From the NCBI GenBank assembly GCA_035626515.1, contig DASPNM010000019.1, forward strand, positions 356,447-420,446: DNA of 64,000 nt, given 5' to 3'. Under the pieces are notes generated by a model. That model saw only the letters and a program-made list of their open reading frames with translations, was not told the DNA's origin and searched no databases. The position numbers and the translations under genes were made by a program. Shown piece by piece: positions 61,227 through 64,000 of the stretch. This DNA comes from DASPNM01 sp035626515 (GTDB lineage: Bacteria; Bacteroidota; Bacteroidia; Chitinophagales; Chitinophagaceae). Every line of letters begins with the position of its first letter. Position 1 is the first letter of the stretch.

Positions 61227-61753
61227 AGGTGGCGAAGCTCTGCCTTAAAGAGTTCCCCTTGTCGAAAAAATGGCTCGCCATATATACGCGCCCGCGGTGG
61301 GAAAAAAAGGTCAATCAGCTGCTTACTGAAAAAGGCCTGGAAAGCTATTGCCCGCTTAACAAGGTGCGTCGCAAATGGAGCGATCGCATAAAGATTGTGG
61401 AAGAACCGCTGTTTAAGTCCTATGTCTTCGTGCGCGTGAGCGACCAGGATCGCACCGCGGTGAGGATGACACCCGGCGCGATCAATTTCGTTTACTGGCA
61501 GGGAAAGCCTGCAGTGATACGTGACAAGGAAATAGTCGCCATCAAGCGTTTCCTTAACGAATACGAAAACGTGGAAGTGCATCCGATGGAATTCCGGGTG
61601 AACCAGAGGGTTCGAATTACAAACGGGACGTTGATGGATCACGAAGGAAAGGTGCTGGACGTGCGGCACAAGACGGTGAAGGTAGCGATCGACAGTCTGG
61701 GATACGTGCTCGTCGCCTATATCGAACGAAGCAAATTATCCCCGGCCAAATAA
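61220..61753 (+). CDS. NusG-like antiterminator of the UpxY type
   Basis: Up to 177 residues. N-terminal NGN domain: KKWLAIYTRPRWEKKVNQLL, LESYCPLNKVRRKWSDR, EEPLFKSYVFVRV and PGAINFVYWQGKPAVI. C-terminal KOW-like domain: F-RVNQRVRITNGTLMDHEGKVLDV. Bacteroidota UpxY proteins sit first in surface polysaccharide operons and prevent early termination of their own long transcript; the export genes downstream fit this. The start is GTG 61220 or, better matched to homologues, TTG 61259 (MSKKWLAIYTRP); a stable leader hairpin covers the former. The gap to the export lipoprotein gene is under 20 bases. Confidence 0.9.
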   Translation: MTQVAKLCLKEFPLSKKWLAIYTRPRWEKKVNQLLTEKGLESYCPLNKVRRKWSDRIKIVEEPLFKSYVFVRVSDQDRTAVRMTPGAINFVYWQGKPAVIRDKEIVAIKRFLNEYENVEVHPMEFRVNQRVRITNGTLMDHEGKVLDVRHKTVKVAIDSLGYVLVAYIERSKLSPAK

Positions 61754-61772
61754 GCTCAACCGGTTATTTTTG

Positions 61773-62588
61773 ATGAACGATTTTAAAGCCACTCTCATGA
61801 ATTGCCGCCAGTTCCTGCTTCCACTTGCCGGTCTTGCCTTTTTCCTTTCCTGCACGGCACCGAAGCACCTGCCGCAATACCTCGAGAACGTGGTAGACAC
61901 CAGCCGGACTGACCGGGTGCAGTTTCCCGAATTGACGATCCAGAAAAACGACCTGCTTTCCATACAGGTTTACAGTCTGAGCACAGATCCTAAAGTAGAT
62001 GAGCTCTACAACCTGCGGCCTTCGGCGGCCGGCGCCGTGGGGACTACCAGTCAGCTGATGACGGGTTTTTTGGTTGATGCTAACGGAAACATCGAATATC
62101 CGAGGCTGGGAATAATTCGTGCCGAAGGTCTCACCAAGCAACAGCTTGCTGACGAAATTAAACGGCGTCTGACTGAGCCCGTGGAACTCCTGCGCAACCC
62201 TTCTGTGATCATTCGCTTCATGAATTACCGGGTGCTGGTGATGGGAGAGGTCACTGCCCCCGGACAGGTGACCACGCAGGGAGAACGGCTTACGATCCTC
62301 GAAGCGATCGCGCTCGCGGGTGGAATACCGACGACAGGTAAAAAGAATGAAGTGCGGGTGATCCGCGAGATCAACGGAGTACGTGAAATCGGCGTGGTAG
62401 ACCTGTCGTCAAAACAGCTGTTTGCCTCGCCCTATTACAACCTGATGCAAAACGACATCATTTTGGTGGAGCCGACGAAACGGAAACTTTCGACCGAGGA
62501 GCAGAACGTGGTGGCACAGAGGGTCAGCTTCGCGCTCAGCCTGATCACGGCCGCGGCTTTTATTTATAATATTTTCTCCCATCAATGA
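61773..62588 (+). CDS. Polysaccharide export lipoprotein (Wza/BexD family)
   Basis: About 271 residues with lipobox FFLSC (Cys about 27). Poly_export domain: LTIQKNDLLSIQVYSLSTDP, TGFLVDANGNIEYPRLGII, LTKQQLADEIKRRL, NPSVIIRFMNYRVLVMGEV; SLBB domain: G-x-V-TTQGERLTILEAIALAGGIP. The C-terminal ~25 residues form a hydrophobic segment (VSFALSLITAAAFIYNIF) that may be the outer-membrane helix. It would form the channel for the exported chain. Start ATG 61773; ATG 61797 gives a tighter signal peptide and is possible. Confidence 0.93.
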   Translation: MNDFKATLMNCRQFLLPLAGLAFFLSCTAPKHLPQYLENVVDTSRTDRVQFPELTIQKNDLLSIQVYSLSTDPKVDELYNLRPSAAGAVGTTSQLMTGFLVDANGNIEYPRLGIIRAEGLTKQQLADEIKRRLTEPVELLRNPSVIIRFMNYRVLVMGEVTAPGQVTTQGERLTILEAIALAGGIPTTGKKNEVRVIREINGVREIGVVDLSSKQLFASPYYNLMQNDIILVEPTKRKLSTEEQNVVAQRVSFALSLITAAAFIYNIFSHQ

Positions 62589-62615
62589 TGATGCGGCGAA
62601 CGCAAGTAAAAACAA

Positions 62616-64000
62616 ATGCAAGAACCCATCACGACGAAAAGTGAACTCTGGAGCCTGAGCCTGCGGGATCTGTTTTATAAATATGTCCGGTTCCTGCCGC
62701 TCTTCGTGCTTTCGGTGGCGGTTTTTCTTTTCGGTGCCTATCTCTATCTCAGGTACGCCACGCGGATTTACAGCGCTTCGGGCACGATGCTGATCAAGAA
62801 CGAACAGCAGGGGAGCCGGTCAGACAAATTTGATGAGATCTTTTCTCCGAACCGCACATTCAACATCCAGAGCGAAATGGAAATTCTGCGGTCCAAACCT
62901 CTGATGGAGCGTGTGGTGAAGAGCCTCGGCCTTCATGTTACGTACAAGGCGAAAGGGCGGTTCATCACAAATAATATTTACAAGCACGGGCCATTTTTAC
63001 TTGACGTCGCGTCGCTCTCCGATTCCAGCGCTTCCTTCACACTCAATATAAAATTCATAGACGACATCCGGTTTCGCGTGAACGAGCATTCCGAAGTGCT
63101 CCGCTTCAATGAGTATTTCAGAACGCCGCACGGGGTGTTCCGCCTTATTCGCAATCCCGGGGCAGCAGTGGGAAAGGATTATATCGTGGAATGGCGAAAT
63201 ACGTCCGCTGCTGCGAGCAGCCTGGTGGGCTCGGTCAGCGTGGCGCCTCGCAGTTCAATTGGAACCGGCCTGCTCACCGTTAGCTTCCAGGGCACCAACC
63301 CGCAGATGTGCGCCGATATTGTGAACAAGCTGATGGAGGAATACGAAGGCTTCACCGTGCAGCAGAAAAACATTTCCGCGGACCAGTCGCTCACGTTCAT
63401 CGATGACCGCCTGTCGTACATCGGTCAGGAGCTCGACAGTCTTCAGAACGTGCTTTTGGATTACCAGCAGCGCAACAACATAATCGATATCGAATCGCAG
63501 TCCGCTTCGTATTTCAGTAAAATATCTGAAGCAGACCGGGTAATCGGTGACAATTCAGTTCGAATGAGCCTTGTGGACATGCTGGGGGATTACCTGCGCG
63601 ACAGCCGCAACCAGCAGAGTAAAGTACCCTCTTCGCTCGGCATCGAAGATCCTGCTCTCAATGTCCTGGTAACCGAATACAACAAGGCCCAGATCGAAAG
63701 GAAATCGCTGATCAATTCGAATGTGCCCGAGGGCAACCCGGTGGTAAAGGAGCTGGACGGCCGCATCGAAAAGATCCGCGAAGGAATGAACGAGCGACTC
63801 CGGACGCTCCGTGCAACATATGGAAGCATGATCGCCAATCTTCGCGGCCAGAGCGGATCGGCGCAATACCTGGCCCAGCAGCTCCCGGTGAAAACAAAAA
63901 GATATATCGAGCTCAAGCGGCAGGTGGAAACGAAGGAAGGGTTGTACAAGATTCTGCAGGAGGAGAGAGAAAAAACCGCCATCGGGCGCGCCTCGACGAT
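62616..64000 (+). CDS. Wzc-like chain-length / exopolysaccharide transport protein (3' truncated)
   Basis: The frame is open from ATG 62616 to the window end (461 codons visible) and has no stop, so the gene continues outside. It starts with a cytoplasmic LSLRDLFYKYVRFL, a first transmembrane helix (about 28-47, LFVLSVAVFLFGAYLYL), then a Wzz-type periplasmic domain (YSASGTMLIKNEQQG, FNIQSEMEILRSKPLMERVVKSLGL, VSFQGTNPQMCADIVNKLMEEY) and a long coiled coil (about 255-455). The second helix and any C-terminal tyrosine-kinase domain lie beyond the edge; I expect a BY-kinase from the family but cannot see it. It follows the export lipoprotein by 27 bases, in one operon. Confidence 0.92.
   Translation, partial: MQEPITTKSELWSLSLRDLFYKYVRFLPLFVLSVAVFLFGAYLYLRYATRIYSASGTMLIKNEQQGSRSDKFDEIFSPNRTFNIQSEMEILRSKPLMERVVKSLGLHVTYKAKGRFITNNIYKHGPFLLDVASLSDSSASFTLNIKFIDDIRFRVNEHSEVLRFNEYFRTPHGVFRLIRNPGAAVGKDYIVEWRNTSAAASSLVGSVSVAPRSSIGTGLLTVSFQGTNPQMCADIVNKLMEEYEGFTVQQKNISADQSLTFIDDRLSYIGQELDSLQNVLLDYQQRNNIIDIESQSASYFSKISEADRVIGDNSVRMSLVDMLGDYLRDSRNQQSKVPSSLGIEDPALNVLVTEYNKAQIERKSLINSNVPEGNPVVKELDGRIEKIREGMNERLRTLRATYGSMIANLRGQSGSAQYLAQQLPVKTKRYIELKRQVETKEGLYKILQEEREKTAIGRAST

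Overview
The window reads as chromosome of a Bacteroidota, most likely a Chitinophagaceae-type bacterium. This is inferred from two SusC/SusD pairs, a PF14905-type outer-membrane receptor, the type IX secretion protein PorZ beside recO, Bacteroidota-style neighbourhoods (alaS/M23/MerR; ftsH/LUD/lpxH), an UpxY-type NusG at the head of a polysaccharide operon, several exact TAnnTTTG promoter -7 boxes, and frequent TTG/GTG starts with weak Shine-Dalgarno sequences. GC content is moderate. I see no tRNA, rRNA, CRISPR array, phage or intact insertion sequence.

Layout. 1-17.8 kb is mainly housekeeping: the tail of a probable M23-type secreted protein, PrxQ, a DUF5777 barrel, BirA, RsfS, FtsH, a LUD protein, LpxH, MscS, a thioredoxin-like protein, a MerR regulator, an M23 peptidase, AlaS, a PDZ protein, GatB and a TlpA-like lipoprotein. 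17.8-27.5 kb holds two tandem SusC-SusD pairs on the minus strand, each closed by a clear terminator. 27.7-33.1 kb has an RND/MMPL exporter, PorZ and RecO. 33.1-44 kb has an amidohydrolase, RF1, VanZ, GcvH, an outer-membrane receptor, a cyclophilin, SerS, an M43 metalloprotease and AlkB. 44-46.8 kb is a DUF1800/DUF1501 pair. 46.8-53.2 kb is a peptide-uptake block (one OPT and two POT transporters) interrupted by a four-helix-bundle gene flanked by inverted arrays of a 7-bp repeat. 53.3-57.8 kb has PurD, tryptophan 2,3-dioxygenase, a membrane acyltransferase-like protein and a META protein. 57.8-61 kb has a radical SAM protein whose 5' end lies in a tandem ~165-bp repeat, a 2H phosphoesterase, a UmuD-like protein and an SRAP protein. 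From 61 kb to the edge an exopolysaccharide operon begins (UpxY/NusG, Wza-like export lipoprotein, Wzc-like chain-length protein, cut by the window end).

The most unusual items are: (1) a UmuD/S24-fold protein in which the serine nucleophile, the lysine base and the recognisable cleavage site are all replaced, next to an SRAP gene with its active site intact and with no umuC; (2) the four-helix-bundle gene bracketed by inverted heptanucleotide arrays that begin at the stop codon of the neighbouring POT gene; (3) a tandem duplication carrying G-quadruplex motifs that supplies the start codon of the radical SAM gene; (4) symmetric elements upstream of and within the leader of the exopolysaccharide operon. 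Several convergent gene pairs end within a few bases of each other or overlap, so the genome appears tightly packed outside the repeat-bearing gaps.
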